Origin: Phlebopus portentosus
Lineage: Eukaryota; Basidiomycota; Agaricomycetes; Boletales; Boletinellaceae
DNA length: 64,000 bases
Assembly (NCBI GenBank): GCA_037892935.1
Contig: JAYXKI010000013.1
Span: 62,001 to 126,000, forward strand
Reading direction: 5' to 3'
Shown here: piece after piece, positions 12,972 to 23,828 of the stretch
Numbering within the stretch: position 1 is the first letter of the stretch
Layout of the letters: each line of letters begins with the position of its first letter
Translations under genes and position numbers: made by a program
The notes under the pieces: generated by a model
Databases searched by the model: none
The model's input: only the letters and a program-made list of their open reading frames with translations
Told to the model about the DNA's origin: nothing

Positions 12972-15353
12972 ATGACACTCCCTCAATTCATCGATCCTGA
13001 TGATCTCCCATTCGCCGGACCCTCTCCTACCATCTCAGGCTTCACTATGCCACTCCCCGGTGACAAATCTATCCCCAAAATCGATGTTTCTGGCTCCCCA
13101 ACCTCCATACCTAGGTTTTTCGACACTGTCTACCTCCTTGGACGAACCGCCGGCCTCTCAGACTGCCATATCATCGCCTGGGCTCGCTTCTATGCACCGG
13201 CGAAAGAACAACCTCTCTGGAGGCACTGCGCCAAAGTGGCAGGCGATAACTATTCTGCCTTCCGAGACGCCGCACTCAAGATGTACCCACATTCCCAACC
13301 AGTTTACACCCTCCAAGACCTCCGGCGCCTCATTTTATCGACTCAGGCACTCCCCGGCTTCACCCTAGAGTCCTACGGCGGATTTCTGCAAGACTTCCAC
13401 AGAGTTTCTGGGTACTTACTGCGAAATGGCGAAATTTCGACGTTTGAAGAACAACGAATGTTTATGGAAGGAATCCCCGCCGCCTATCACAGGGAACTCA
13501 ACTTCTCCCTTCGCCTGACTGACCCAGAACACGCCGCCGGCGTTCCCTGGCCGGTAGAAGCAGTGACAGACGAAATCCAGCGAATTGTCAAGGTACAACA
13601 GGTTTTAGCATATACCGAGTCCCCAGCACCCCTAGTCGAGGCCTACTATGCCAGCACAAGTCCCCCAGCCATCAGTCACATCCAGAACACCCTCGGCGTT
13701 GACGCCCATGCCAAAAACAAGCCGCCGATGCCTGCAGCACCAGCAGCCAATGGTCTATACGCCTCGCCGGTGAATGTATGGCCTCCTCAGCCAAAACTGA
13801 GCCCCTCGCTGATGCCTACCAATGCCCTGATCACTTCGCCGGCCCCATGGCATGTCCAGCGGCCTACTCTAGCCTTGCCCTCGACATTTTCACCGGTTGC
13901 ACACCAGGCCCAGCCCACACATTTTCTGGACATGCAAAAGTGTTCTTCAGCCCCCAATGCATTTGCTGCTGACTTTCCTGCTCCGCCGCCGCCACCCCCT
14001 GCCAAATGCAAAGCCTCGGCGGATGGTTCTAGCCTACAGAACATCACTACCATCCCTCTGGCATACCCCCCAGCCCTGGCGGCCTCATGTAATGTCCTAG
14101 ACCAATGGCCTATACCTGGTGTCTCTCTCATTCCGGCGACTCACGAACGGTTCTATCGGCGGCCAGACCCCGGCACCCCTGCTCCCCATTTGGCCTCGGC
14201 GAACCTCAGGCAACCTTCCAAGCATCCCCCTAAAGGTTCCCAAGCCCCACCGGCGGCTCAGGCCTGCAGTATTTGTGGTTTTACGATGCACCGAACAGCG
14301 AAATGCCCTACACGAAGCTTCCTACTCAATTCTGGCATTACTGTAGCTGACATGCGCGGCCGCCTCATGCAACCTGATGGCAGGCCTTTCACTGGCAATC
14401 ACTCTGGAGGCCGCATTTTAGATCAGCTGAATCGTTACTTTACTCGGAACGTGAACATGATACCTCTCGGACTGCAAATACCTATTCTACCGCTTCCAGA
14501 TGACCTAGGCCTCGCTTCGGCGCCCCAGGAACTGCCTTCCAACCGCCGCCGCAAGCCTCCTAGACAATGGGGCGTCCCCCAGGACACTCCAGGCGCCAGC
14601 CACACACCTCAGGCGAAGTTACAGGGCCAGACGCCGCCGAACGACACCTGCGGCGCCTCTATGGTACTTGAACAGCTCCCAGACATGTCCCCCAGCCCGG
14701 CCACTGCTCCCCAAGTCAGGAAAGTACCCTCACCCTTCGGCACCATCCTCCCCAAGCCCACGGCGGCGATTCCAGATGACCCAGATGAGCCAATTAATCC
14801 ACCAATCCAACACAGCAAAGCGTACATGAAGGCCTACTCACGTCAAGCATCCCTCACCAATGCCGCAGACATGCCGCCGCCCTGGAAACCACCGGCCGGC
14901 TTCCCTAAGGTCCTAGACAAGCCCCTAGCACCAGCAGTCGTCCCCTTGCATGAGATCAACGTCCGCCTGAATGATACATTACAGGTTAATGGTGTCCTCG
15001 ACTCTGGAAGTTCATTTATTGGTATCCCCCGACGAATATGGCGACAAATAAAATCGCCGGCCTGCATTTCCAACCCCACACACATCCAGACAGCCTCGCC
15101 GAACCCCAGCCAGAGCTCCCACATCATCCCCTGTGTCAAGATTTCACTCCTCGGGTTCTCTATGCATGCACCAGTCTACATACTCGAAAATGCGCCGTTT
15201 GACCTCCTCCTTGGCCGGCCCTTCTTTGCACACACTCATGCTGTCACTGCAGACCTCGACGAACACTTCCAGACCCTCTACATCACAGATCCAGTCACCG
15301 GCGAAGTATTCTGCCTGCCTACAAGCCCCAGAACGCCTCCGCCGGTGCCCTAA
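12972..15353 (+). CDS. Gag-protease polyprotein of the non-autonomous LTR element (793 aa)
   Basis: An uninterrupted ORF. The N-terminal third resembles agaricomycete gag proteins (MPLPGDKSIPKIDVSG..FFDTVYLLGRTAGL, EEQRMFMEGIPAAYHREL). A long proline-rich linker follows. Around residue 431 is a zinc knuckle, CSICGFTMHRTAKC, a perfect C-x2-C-x4-H-x4-C. Around residue 676 a retropepsin-like protease begins with VLDSGSSFIGIP (catalytic Asp) and continues to ENAPFDLLLGRPFF. It would supply capsid and protease but no replication enzymes. Intact gag with absent pol suggests selection for gag, as in other gag-only retroelements, or recent deletion of pol. Confidence 0.8.
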   Translation: MTLPQFIDPDDLPFAGPSPTISGFTMPLPGDKSIPKIDVSGSPTSIPRFFDTVYLLGRTAGLSDCHIIAWARFYAPAKEQPLWRHCAKVAGDNYSAFRDAALKMYPHSQPVYTLQDLRRLILSTQALPGFTLESYGGFLQDFHRVSGYLLRNGEISTFEEQRMFMEGIPAAYHRELNFSLRLTDPEHAAGVPWPVEAVTDEIQRIVKVQQVLAYTESPAPLVEAYYASTSPPAISHIQNTLGVDAHAKNKPPMPAAPAANGLYASPVNVWPPQPKLSPSLMPTNALITSPAPWHVQRPTLALPSTFSPVAHQAQPTHFLDMQKCSSAPNAFAADFPAPPPPPPAKCKASADGSSLQNITTIPLAYPPALAASCNVLDQWPIPGVSLIPATHERFYRRPDPGTPAPHLASANLRQPSKHPPKGSQAPPAAQACSICGFTMHRTAKCPTRSFLLNSGITVADMRGRLMQPDGRPFTGNHSGGRILDQLNRYFTRNVNMIPLGLQIPILPLPDDLGLASAPQELPSNRRRKPPRQWGVPQDTPGASHTPQAKLQGQTPPNDTCGASMVLEQLPDMSPSPATAPQVRKVPSPFGTILPKPTAAIPDDPDEPINPPIQHSKAYMKAYSRQASLTNAADMPPPWKPPAGFPKVLDKPLAPAVVPLHEINVRLNDTLQVNGVLDSGSSFIGIPRRIWRQIKSPACISNPTHIQTASPNPSQSSHIIPCVKISLLGFSMHAPVYILENAPFDLLLGRPFFAHTHAVTADLDEHFQTLYITDPVTGEVFCLPTSPRTPPPVP

Positions 15354-15617
15354 CAAAGGCCTAACTGATGTAGCACACTGCGGCGAACCCCCCCAGCACC
15401 GGTACTCGAATCAGGACACCCTTTAATCACTATCTCATGCCCAACACCATCCCTCACCTTCCCGCCTTAGCTCCCAGGCAACCTCATCGCTGGTACAGCC
15501 CCGGTGATCAAAGAAATGTACGCCTCAGCGACATTTTCAATGTCTACAAGCTCCCCCGCCCCAGAATTCTCATGGCCGGCCCCTGCGGCGGCCAGAGACG
15601 CCTCCCTACACTACAAT

Positions 15618-15960
15618 ACCCCCCAGACGCCGCCGAAGCCTGCGGCGCCTCCTCCGAGTGATGCCCACTCCTCCTACACATTTTCAGCGAAATGCCCCCC
15701 AAGCCCCCCTCAGTGCAGTACAGCCAACCCCTGGCCACGCCGCCAGCCCGGCCATGCACAAACACATCCCATCAGGCTAAATAAAGCCCTCCCAGATGCC
15801 GCCGATGCCTGCGGCGCCTCCTCCGAGTAATGCCCACTCCTCCTACACATTTTTGGCGAAACGCCCCCCCAACCCCCCCTCAATGCTATACAGCCAATTC
15901 CTGGCCTCGGCGCCACTCCGGCCACACACAGACATATCCCCTTAGGCCAAGAGACGCCTC
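15618..15960 (+). repeat. 170-bp tandem duplication in the element interior
   Basis: Two diverged copies of a GC-rich block (GCCGCCGA..GCCTGCGGCGCCTCCTCCGA then CCACTCCTCCTACACATTTT) with anchors 170 bases apart (about 15658 and 15828). Lies in the non-coding part between the gag-protease ORF and the 3' LTR; the rest of 15354-16227 shows no gene. Confidence 0.75.
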
Positions 15961-16227
15961 CCCATGCATCTACGCTGCCGCCGAACACTGGCACACACTG
16001 GAACAAACACCTGCGGCGACACCAGCCCTCCGAAGTGGCCAATACTTGAGATTTCACAAATCCATCCACCGCCAACCCGGCCTCTTCGTCCCATACCCTC
16101 CAAATTCACTCCTCTATCACCCCCTTCTATCGGCGACCAGCCACAGCACCATACAGCCCTTATTTCAACTTCGGCCCACTGTATACAGCCTTTTTTTTAA
16201 TGATTTTTTTATATAGTAACCTGGAGA

Positions 16228-18194
16228 TGTAGTGCCCTGGCCAGTCCTGTGCCAGGACACTCATACTATGGCTCTCCCCTACTTCAGATACCATATCCCT
16301 TCGCCGCCTACACCTCAGAGGACCAGGGCATACTCATACCACACTCTAGAGGCCATACAAGCACATATCTATGGATTCTAGCCTACGCTTTCCCCTGCGG
16401 CGCCCTCCGAGAGCCCAGACAAGTCCGCCGCTGGCTCCCTGGCACCCACACACATCCGCCGAAGGCTCCTACCCAGCACCAGACACCATAGGAGATGTCC
16501 CCCAATCATTATAGGCCTTCGTTATTACGATTCCTCATACGTACAGGCTCGAGGTGGATTTGGACACCCCTGCGGCGGCCCCCAAGCCTCAGATTGGTCC
16601 GGCGGCCACTCAGGCGTCCTCAGGTGCCCTTGCCGAGGCCTCCTACAACTTACCAGGCAGTCCCCCAAGGCCTATGGATTTATCTAGTATCATCCCTGCT
16701 CATATGCCACCAAAGGCCGCACCTTTACGAATCCGCCGCCGATCGAGCAGCGAGTTGCAGATCCGCCGCTCCGGCGCCCTCCTTAGTTACCATGGATCGC
16801 CTACACTCTATATTGAGTGCGGCGGCGGCCTTGGGCGGCCCAGAGACCCTGACTGATGCGCCCTCTATCTCATATATGCGATATGAGCCTCCGAACATCG
16901 GCCCCGATGTTTCCTGACTTCCCCCCAAGCGGCGGGCGACTCTAGACCATATATGGCAGTCAGGCATGTGGTACAGCGGCGTGCCAAGCCACCGACCGCC
17001 GCCGCCAAGCCAGACTCCGCCAGCGCCCGTTTTATTGCAGATACTCGATATTTCATGCCATTGGATGATCCCCTCGCGATGTAGCTCTTGGGCGACTCCT
17101 AGATGCTCCGGCGGCGGCCCTTGGCGAGCCCAGTGACTCAGGAGATGTTGTCAGACAGTAGGACTCATCGGCGAGAGCAGTAGAGTATATATAGAGTGTA
17201 TATTCATCAGTAGACGAGCAATATAGACATTCATAGCAGAGAGCTTCCACAGCATACAAGGGCCAGGGTTCGAGATTCCCTCACTCTGAGCTCCCCCTCA
17301 TGTACTGAGCTCCCCCATTGACTATATACTACCCTTGACTCATCGTTCTATTCTCCTTTGGCGCCTCTGACATTTAGTGTGTGAGTTAGGACTGGGAACC
17401 TACCCCCAAACGTCCGCCGCACTCCATTGTACCTGTCGGGCGGCCTCTATTCGACCTCGGTGGCCCTCCGGCGACACAGGCCTTCTGTCCTACACCCCTG
17501 CGGCGTCTTTTCCAGTTGCTCGCCGCACGTTGTCCCTTATATTCATCATAGGCGGCCCCTACCTTTCATTTATCCGGTTTACGCTACCGCGGCGGATTTG
17601 TACACGCTCCCTCGTCCCCGGCGGCCCCCTATTCGACCTCGGCGGCCCTCCGGCGACACAGGCCTTCCATTGTATTCCCCCTCGGCGTCTTGTTCACCTA
17701 CTCGCCGCACGTTACGCCTTGTATCCGTCGTATACGGTCCCTACCTTTCATTTATCCAGTTTACGCTACCGCGGCGGATTTGTACGAGCTCCCTCGTCCC
17801 TAGCGGCCCCCTATTCGACCTCGGCGGCCCTCCGGCGACACAGGCCTTCCATTGTATTCCCCCTCGGCGTCTTTTTCAGCTACTCGCCGCACATTACGCC
17901 TCATATTCGTCATATACAGTTCCTAGCTTCCCCTACTGAGATTGCGCTACTCCGGCGGACTCCTGTGACCTCCCCTTCGGTCCGGCGGACCTACTAGAGC
18001 ATTCCTTTCATACCTCGGCGTCACTAGGCCACTCCCCCATGTCTCTGATGGTCTTTGGCACCTGCCAGGTGGTTAGTGGTTAGAGTCTGATAGCCTGAGG
18101 CTTCGTTTCTGGAGGTTTCTTCACACATTCAGCTCCCTTAGTAGGACGGACATCTGTAGCACCTTCAGATAGAGAGACCACCCAAAATACCACA
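16228..18194 (+). repeat. 3' LTR of the gag-protease element (1967 bp)
   Basis: Same ends as the left LTR. Holds three copies of the 182-base unit (anchors at 17449, 17631 and 17813), one more than the left LTR, which accounts for the 181-base length difference together with the single C deletion. Confidence 0.9.
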
Positions 18195-18245
18195 GCGCCG
18201 CTCATACTGAGTGAAGAAGACGAAGAAGAAGAAGAAGAACACGAG

Positions 18246-19325
18246 ATGTCATTGTCGAAGGAAGCGATGACTGACCTCGCAACGGCGGTTGCACTAGCGC
18301 TCCAAGCAGCAGGCGAAGGTGCGAACCAAGGATCAAAGGTGTCGAAGAAGGTCCACGTCGCCAAACCAAGAGACTTTGATAGCGAACACGATTATGTGGA
18401 CTTCAAGCGAGAACTGCGCCTCTACATCTACGCATCTGAGTCAGAGTTCAGGACGAACAAGAGTAAGATTATGTTCGCCCTGTCGTACATGAAGAGTGGT
18501 GCTGCGGCTCGCTGGGCGGAGAGTTACACCAGTGGAGCAGTCGATGCAGACGGCAACTTGACATTCACGGACGCCTGGGACGCCTTCTTAAAGAAGCTGG
18601 ACACTTCGTTCGACGACCCCGCCAGGTCTCAGAAAGCTTTTGAACGACTTGATGCGATGTACCAAGGAGATCTCAACGCCGATGAGTTCTTCAACAAGTT
18701 CGACATCTGTCGAGTGGACGCTGGTCTAGCGACGGAAGCGCATGACGAATGGTTAATGAGTTGTCTGAAGAGGGCACTAAACCCCAAGGTTGTCGAAGGC
18801 GTCATGAGATTGCCTAATGAACCGACGTTGTACGAAGAGTTCAAGAAGGCTGCCATCAAAGTCGACAGGGTCGAACGCCAAATCAGGGATCTGATGGCCG
18901 AACGTTGGCGGAAGGCGACAAACTCGACTATGACGAAGCCGGCTCCAGTACCACCACTGCGACGACCGGTGCCGCCTCAACAAGCGGCTCGTCCCTTTGT
19001 GCCCCCCGCCCAAGATCGTCGTGATGCAACGGGAGTGACGTATGGAGGCTTAGGACAGCCAATGGACGTGATGATGAACCAGGCGCGTCGTACACGTGCT
19101 TGTTACAAGTGTGGTCAGGTGGGCCACTACATCAGGGAATGCCCGCGAGGCCGGGAAGCTATACGTGCCATCATCGCAGCCTTTGTTCCAGAAGACAGAG
19201 AAGCGCTCCTCGAAGAACTCGGTCAAGCGAAGGAATCCTCCTTCGAAGAGGTCGAGGTCAGAGTGGTGCCCACTGAGCTGGAAGAGTTAGTGGACGGTGA
19301 GGGTTTTCCAGCAGACCAGGCGTAG
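18246..19325 (+). CDS. Gypsy gag polyprotein (359 aa from this Met)
   Basis: Capsid-like gag: KPRDFDSEHDYVDFKRELRL, a helical region with MKSGAAARWAESYTSG and LDAMYQGDLNADEFFNKFD, then a basic/proline linker and the zinc knuckle CYKCGQVGHYIRECP (C-x2-C-x4-H-x4-C). It ends with TAG at 19323-19325. The frame is open upstream to the nested LTR element at 18199, so the Met at 18246 may be internal. The nested element's 3' LTR now lies 51 bases upstream in the same orientation. Confidence 0.8.
   Translation: MSLSKEAMTDLATAVALALQAAGEGANQGSKVSKKVHVAKPRDFDSEHDYVDFKRELRLYIYASESEFRTNKSKIMFALSYMKSGAAARWAESYTSGAVDADGNLTFTDAWDAFLKKLDTSFDDPARSQKAFERLDAMYQGDLNADEFFNKFDICRVDAGLATEAHDEWLMSCLKRALNPKVVEGVMRLPNEPTLYEEFKKAAIKVDRVERQIRDLMAERWRKATNSTMTKPAPVPPLRRPVPPQQAARPFVPPAQDRRDATGVTYGGLGQPMDVMMNQARRTRACYKCGQVGHYIRECPRGREAIRAIIAAFVPEDREALLEELGQAKESSFEEVEVRVVPTELEELVDGEGFPADQA
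19301..19307 (+). promoter_or_regulatory. -1 ribosomal frameshift slippery site GGGTTTT
   Basis: In the gag frame the codons are GAG GGT TTT, giving the canonical X-XXY-YYZ heptamer G-GGT-TTT, 15 bases before the gag stop codon. The pol frame is exactly the -1 frame and is open from 19301 onward (TCC AGC AGA CCA GGC), with a TGA just upstream in that frame. Confidence 0.75.
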
Positions 19326-21972
19326 ACGTCGGAACGACTGGTCGGTCTCCTAAAGGACTCTTCTCGTTGGACTCGTTAAAATATAATCGTCCTGTTGTAC
19401 AATACCAAAATGCGAATATCAGCGACGGTTTTACCCTTCGAAAGATCCTTACCGACGTACTGCCAGATGAATCTGAAGATGACAACGATGACTTCGAAGT
19501 CTATGAAGATTTATTTGTCAGAAGAACAGATGCGCAAGCAGGCAAATTGAGAGAGGAAGAGCGGAATCAAACCGCTATAAAAAATGAGGTTGTGGCGGAA
19601 GCACCTTACCGCGAGAACGCTGTTGCTCAGGCGAACGTCACTGAAGCAGTGTGGGATGTAGTAGGCAGACGCGCGGCTGAGGTATGGCGCGAGGGCATTG
19701 TGGACGCAGATCAGTTCGTGCGACGGGCGGGAGGAAAGGAGTTGGACGCCTTCGTTAGCATCGTACACCCAAAGGTAGCAGGTGATGACGAAGTAGACTT
19801 GTCAGACCCCCTACTCAAGGAGGAAAACTTCATTGACGCTCATGCACTGATCGACTCAGGATGCACGGGCTCATGCATCGACGAAGGTTTTGTCAAACGG
19901 TATGGTTTCCCCACCCAAAGGTACATTCGACCTAGACCAGTCTTCAATGCTGACGGAACAAGCAACGAGGCTGGATTGATCAAAGAATACGTAGTCGTAC
20001 GAATGTTCTTTGGGAAACACGAGGAAGAGATTCGACTGGCAGTGACATCCTTAGCGTCAAGCAACATCTTCCTCGGACATGACTGGTTGACGAAGCATAA
20101 TCCTGAAATTGATTGGAGGTTAGGAACAGTTAAGTTCACCCATTGCCCTGATGAATGTGAGTCGCCACTGTCAAGCGAAGAGATAGATGAAGAGTTTGTG
20201 AGGAATGTGCGGATGAAGGAAGCGGCAAAATGACCACCTTACCTGGAGGAATATGCCGACGTCTTTGGTGAGGAATCGTTCGAACGCTTACCAAACCACC
20301 GAACGTGGGATCACGCTATTGACCTGAAGCCAGATTTCAAACCCAGCGACTGCAAGGTTTACCCGTTATCGCCAAAAGAACAAGAAGCGATAAGGGAGTT
20401 CATTGAGGAAAACCTAGCGTCAGGACGTATCCGACAGTCAAAGTCTCCAATGGCGTCACCATTCTTCTTTATCAAGAAAGAGGATGGGAGCTTACGAGCA
20501 ATCCAAGACTATCGAAAGCTCAACGAAGGGACGGTCAAGAACAAATACCCGTTACCGCTGATAAATGAGCTCATCGACAAGGTTAAGGATGCAAGGTACA
20601 TCACGAAGCTCGACGTTCGTTGGGGATACTACAACATCCGGATTCGCGAAGGAGATGAGTGGAAGGCAGCGTTCCGGACAAATCTAGGCTTATTCGAACC
20701 CACAGTCATGTTCTTCGGCTTGTGTAACGCGCCAGCGACATTCCAAGGCTTTATGAACGACATCTTTCGGGAGCTAATCCATGAGGGTATTGTCATCATT
20801 TACCTCGATGACATTCTCATCTTCTCGAACGATCTAGAGGAACATCGCAGACGCACCAAACGAGTCTTTGAGATCCTTCGCCGAAACGGACTTTTCCTAA
20901 AGCCGCAGAAGTGCAAGTTTGAAGTCGACACAGTCAAGTACCTCGGGCACATCATCGGCAATGGCGAAGTTCAAATGGATCCCAAGAAGACGGCAGCAGT
21001 ACAGGACTGGCCAGTTCCAAGGAACGTCCACGAACTGCAACAATTCCTGGGACTAGGGAATTGGTTGCGACGTTTCGTTAAGGATTACAGTTCAGTCGTC
21101 AAACCCTTGACTACACTGACGGGTAAGGTGGAATGGAAGTGGGGGGAAGATGAACAGGCAGCGTTCGAGGAATTGAAGCGTCGTCTGAGTAGTCCTCCCG
21201 TGTTAGCGATACCCAACAGTGAGGACCCTTTTCATGTGGAAGCAGATGCATCGGACTTTGCAACTGGAGGAGTCCTTCTCCAGAAACAAGATGGCAAATG
21301 GAAGGTGATCGCTTATCGGTCGTCAACATTCCTAGAGGCAGAGCGAAATTATGAGATCTACGACAAGGAAATGCTTGCCATCATTCAAGCCCTAAAGGAA
21401 TGGCGACAATATCTCCAGGGAGCTAACCAACCTTTTGAGGTGTGGACAGACCATGCAAATCTAATGTACTTCCGATCGCCGCAGAAGTTAAATCGTCGAC
21501 AAGCTCGATGGCGACTCGATTTAGCTGAGTTTGATTTTACGCTAGTCCATAAACCTGGAAAGACGTTGGGAAAAGCCGATCTGTTGTCACGCCGAGCTGA
21601 TTATGACAAGGGCGAACACGATAACGAGAACGTGACTTTTGTCAAGAAGGAATGGTTGGTTAGAGGAACGGTTCAGACGTCAAGGGAGGTACTCATCGAA
21701 AAGGTTGTGGAAGCGCAGAGACAAGAGGATGAGGGACTGAGGCCAAAGGACGTCGAGAAAAGAGGGGACATATGGAGAAAGGGCCGCCGACTATACGTAC
21801 CAGCGAGCGTCAGAGAGGGCGTCATGAAGGAACACCATGACTCGACCCTGGCAGGACACCCAGGAGCAACAAAGACGATCCAGCTGATAGCACGCAGGTA
21901 CTGGTGGCCAAGGATGAGTGCAGATGTGCGGGTGTATGTGCGGGGGTGTGATCGTTGTCAGTGGACGAACAT
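19308..21972 (+). pseudogene. Gypsy pol, part 1: protease, RT, RNase H, integrase zinc finger
   Basis: Entered by -1 frameshift. Protease: AHALIDSGCTGSCIDEGF (Asp of DSG) and SSNIFLGHDWL. A TGA at 20231-20233 breaks the frame between protease and RT. RT: ASPFFFIKKEDGSLRAIQDY, LDVRWGYYNIRI, FFGLCNAPATFQ and YLDDILIF, the catalytic YxDD, at about 20801. RNase H: FHVEADASDFATGGVLLQ and YEIYDKEMLAIIQAL. Integrase HHCC: EHHDSTLAGHPGATKTIQLI and CDRCQ. The frame is cut just after CDRCQWTN by the 8.1-kb DNA element. Apart from the TGA I see no other lesion. Confidence 0.88.
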
Positions 21973-22620
21973 CAGGAAATCAGTCCATTTGAGTTATTAA
22001 TGGATAGTGAGTTATAACACCATAGTAGTTCATAGTAGTGCATAGTATACTATAGTAATATATAGTAATATATAGATACATATAGATAGTATTCTATAGT
22101 AATGCATAGTATATAGATATGAATAGCAATTAATAGTATCACATAGTTTGATACCTCTGTATAGGGCCTGGTAGACAGTTATAGGTAATAGTTCAAAGAA
22201 GTATATAGCTGTTTATAGTGGTGAGCAATTCATAACAGTATTTAGATAGCAATAGAGGTTAGTAATATATAGTCAATATATGATTAGTTATATATAGTAA
22301 TATATAGTAATATATAGATGCATATAGATGATATCCTATAGTAACATATACTACATAGATATAAATAGTAATCAATAGTAGTATATTGTCTGATATCTCT
22401 GTATAGATCCTAATAAATAGTTATAATCTATAGTTTAAAGAAGTATATAGTTGTTTATAGTGGTAAACTGTCTATATTACTAGATAGAGATTAGTAATAC
22501 ATAGTCAATATATGACTAGTAATATATAGTAATATATAAATGCATATAGATGATATTCTATATCAATATTAGTACATAGTTATGAATAGCAATCAATCAC
22601 TGCATATTGGAGATCCTTAA
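21973..22620 (+). repeat. Left terminal and subterminal repeat region
   Basis: After the terminal repeat come dozens of copies of TATAGTA, ATATATAGTAATATATAG and similar words. Two larger blocks, about 22080-22260 and 22320-22500, are recognisable as diverged direct repeats of about 240 bases (each has a GATATTCTATAGTA-like start, ACATAGATAT, a ...CTCTGTATAG... part and AAAGAAGTATATAG). Such arrays usually bind the transposase. Confidence 0.75.
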
Positions 22621-23026
22621 CACATGCCTGTGTAGCTGAATGTACCCAAGATAAGGAAATCTACACAAAAATCTGTCTTACATCACACAGAAAATTTGTG
22701 TAGAACAAGGTACATTAGGTACACAAATATATGCATTTCTGTGTAGATCACCTAACATAAATGTCTGTATAGTTTCGTCTAGCTGACATGGGGTTTGATT
22801 AGGTTTTGAGAGTTGATATACAAGAACTGGACTAGATTTGCATAATAGAACTATGTAAATCTACATAGATCTACATGGGCCAGTGCCAGTATTTGATGGG
22901 CTTAGATTCATTTTGACATGTTGTCCTCTTTGTCTCTTGCCACCACTGTCATGCCACTCTTTTCACCCTCAGCACCTACAAATTATCTCCATCCCTGCTT
23001 TATCCTCCTCATTCATGACTGTTTTA

Positions 23027-23803
23027 CAGCACCGTCACTGAGGCTGTCATCACTATTCCTGCTTACTTTAACAACTCGCAATGTCAGGTGACACCAGTGT
23101 TATCTCTAGCCTCAACTTCTTCCAACTTATCAATGAACCCACAGTGGCTGCTATCATGTATGGTCTTGACAAGAAGCTCTAAGGCAAGTGCAATGTCCTC
23201 ATTTTTGACCTTGGTGGAGGTACCTTTGATGTATCACTCTTGACCATTGAGGAGGGTATCTTTGAAGTCAAGGCGACTGTCAGCAATAGTCACTTGGGTG
23301 ATGAGAACTTTGACAATCACCTTGTAAACCACTTTATTCAGGAGTTCAAGTGCAAGAACAAGAAGGGTATGTAATTTAAGTCATTCCAATGGCATATGAT
23401 CATGGTATTGACACTGATTTTCTTAGATCTTTCATTGAACCCTTGTGCTCTTTACCAACTCTGTACCGCTCGCAAGTGTGCGAAGTGTACACTGTCATCA
23501 GCAGCACAGATGACCATTGGAATTGATTCACTCTATGAGGGTATCAACTTTTACATCTCAATCACCCATGCACAATTCGAGGAGTTATGCCAAGATCTCT
23601 TCCGGTCTATACTTGAGCCTGTTGAGAAGGTTCTCTGGGACTCCAAGGTTGATAAGTCCAATGTACATGAGATGGTCCTTGTCGGAGGTTCTACCCATAT
23701 CCTCTGTATTGTCAAGCTCTTTTCTGACTCCTTCAACAGCAAGGTGCCATGCAGGTCTGGCAACCCAGATGAGGCTGTCGCGGACGTCTACATAGTAACT
23801 TGA
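23027..23803 (+). pseudogene. Captured Hsp70 fragment 1 (ATPase domain part)
   Basis: Reads [58 protein letters not shown] (the Hsp70 phosphate loop [14 protein letters not shown]), [21 protein letters not shown] retained GT-AG intron (23367-23426) follows, then [60 protein letters not shown] and [14 protein letters not shown]. Stops (for example after KKL) and many substitutions at conserved sites show it is non-functional. The best match in memory is cytosolic SSA-type Hsp70. The intron shows DNA-level capture. Confidence 0.88.
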
Positions 23804-23828
23804 TAGAGAAATGTATTGATTTTTTGGC

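Larger units (their letters stand above)
11069..18194 (+). mobile_element. Gag-protease-only LTR element with long LTRs, nested in the gypsy gag region
   Basis: Two direct repeats (11069-12854 and 16228-18194) flank a 3.4-kb interior. Target duplication is GCGC (11065-11068 and 18195-18198), or AGCGC if the last A of the LTR is shared. A primer-binding-site candidate follows the left LTR. The interior has one 793-residue gag-protease ORF and no reverse transcriptase, RNase H or integrase, so it must depend on another element for transposition. LTRs and interior are rich in CGGCG, unlike the gypsy host. In autonomous agaricomycete relatives the same gag type is followed by a full pol. Confidence 0.88.

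Noticed and set aside
12972..15353. A full gag-pol polyprotein
   Set aside because: No YxDD, RNase H or integrase motif is present after the protease; the frame ends at the 793rd codon.
20231..20233. Programmed stop readthrough or recoded TGA in gypsy pol
   Set aside because: The gag-pol boundary already has a -1 frameshift site, and the TGA lies between protease and RT without a known readthrough context; a point mutation is simpler.
22010..22600. Microsatellite or centromere-like AT repeat
   Set aside because: The words are mixed, are mirrored at the other end of the element and stop at its borders, so they are subterminal repeats.
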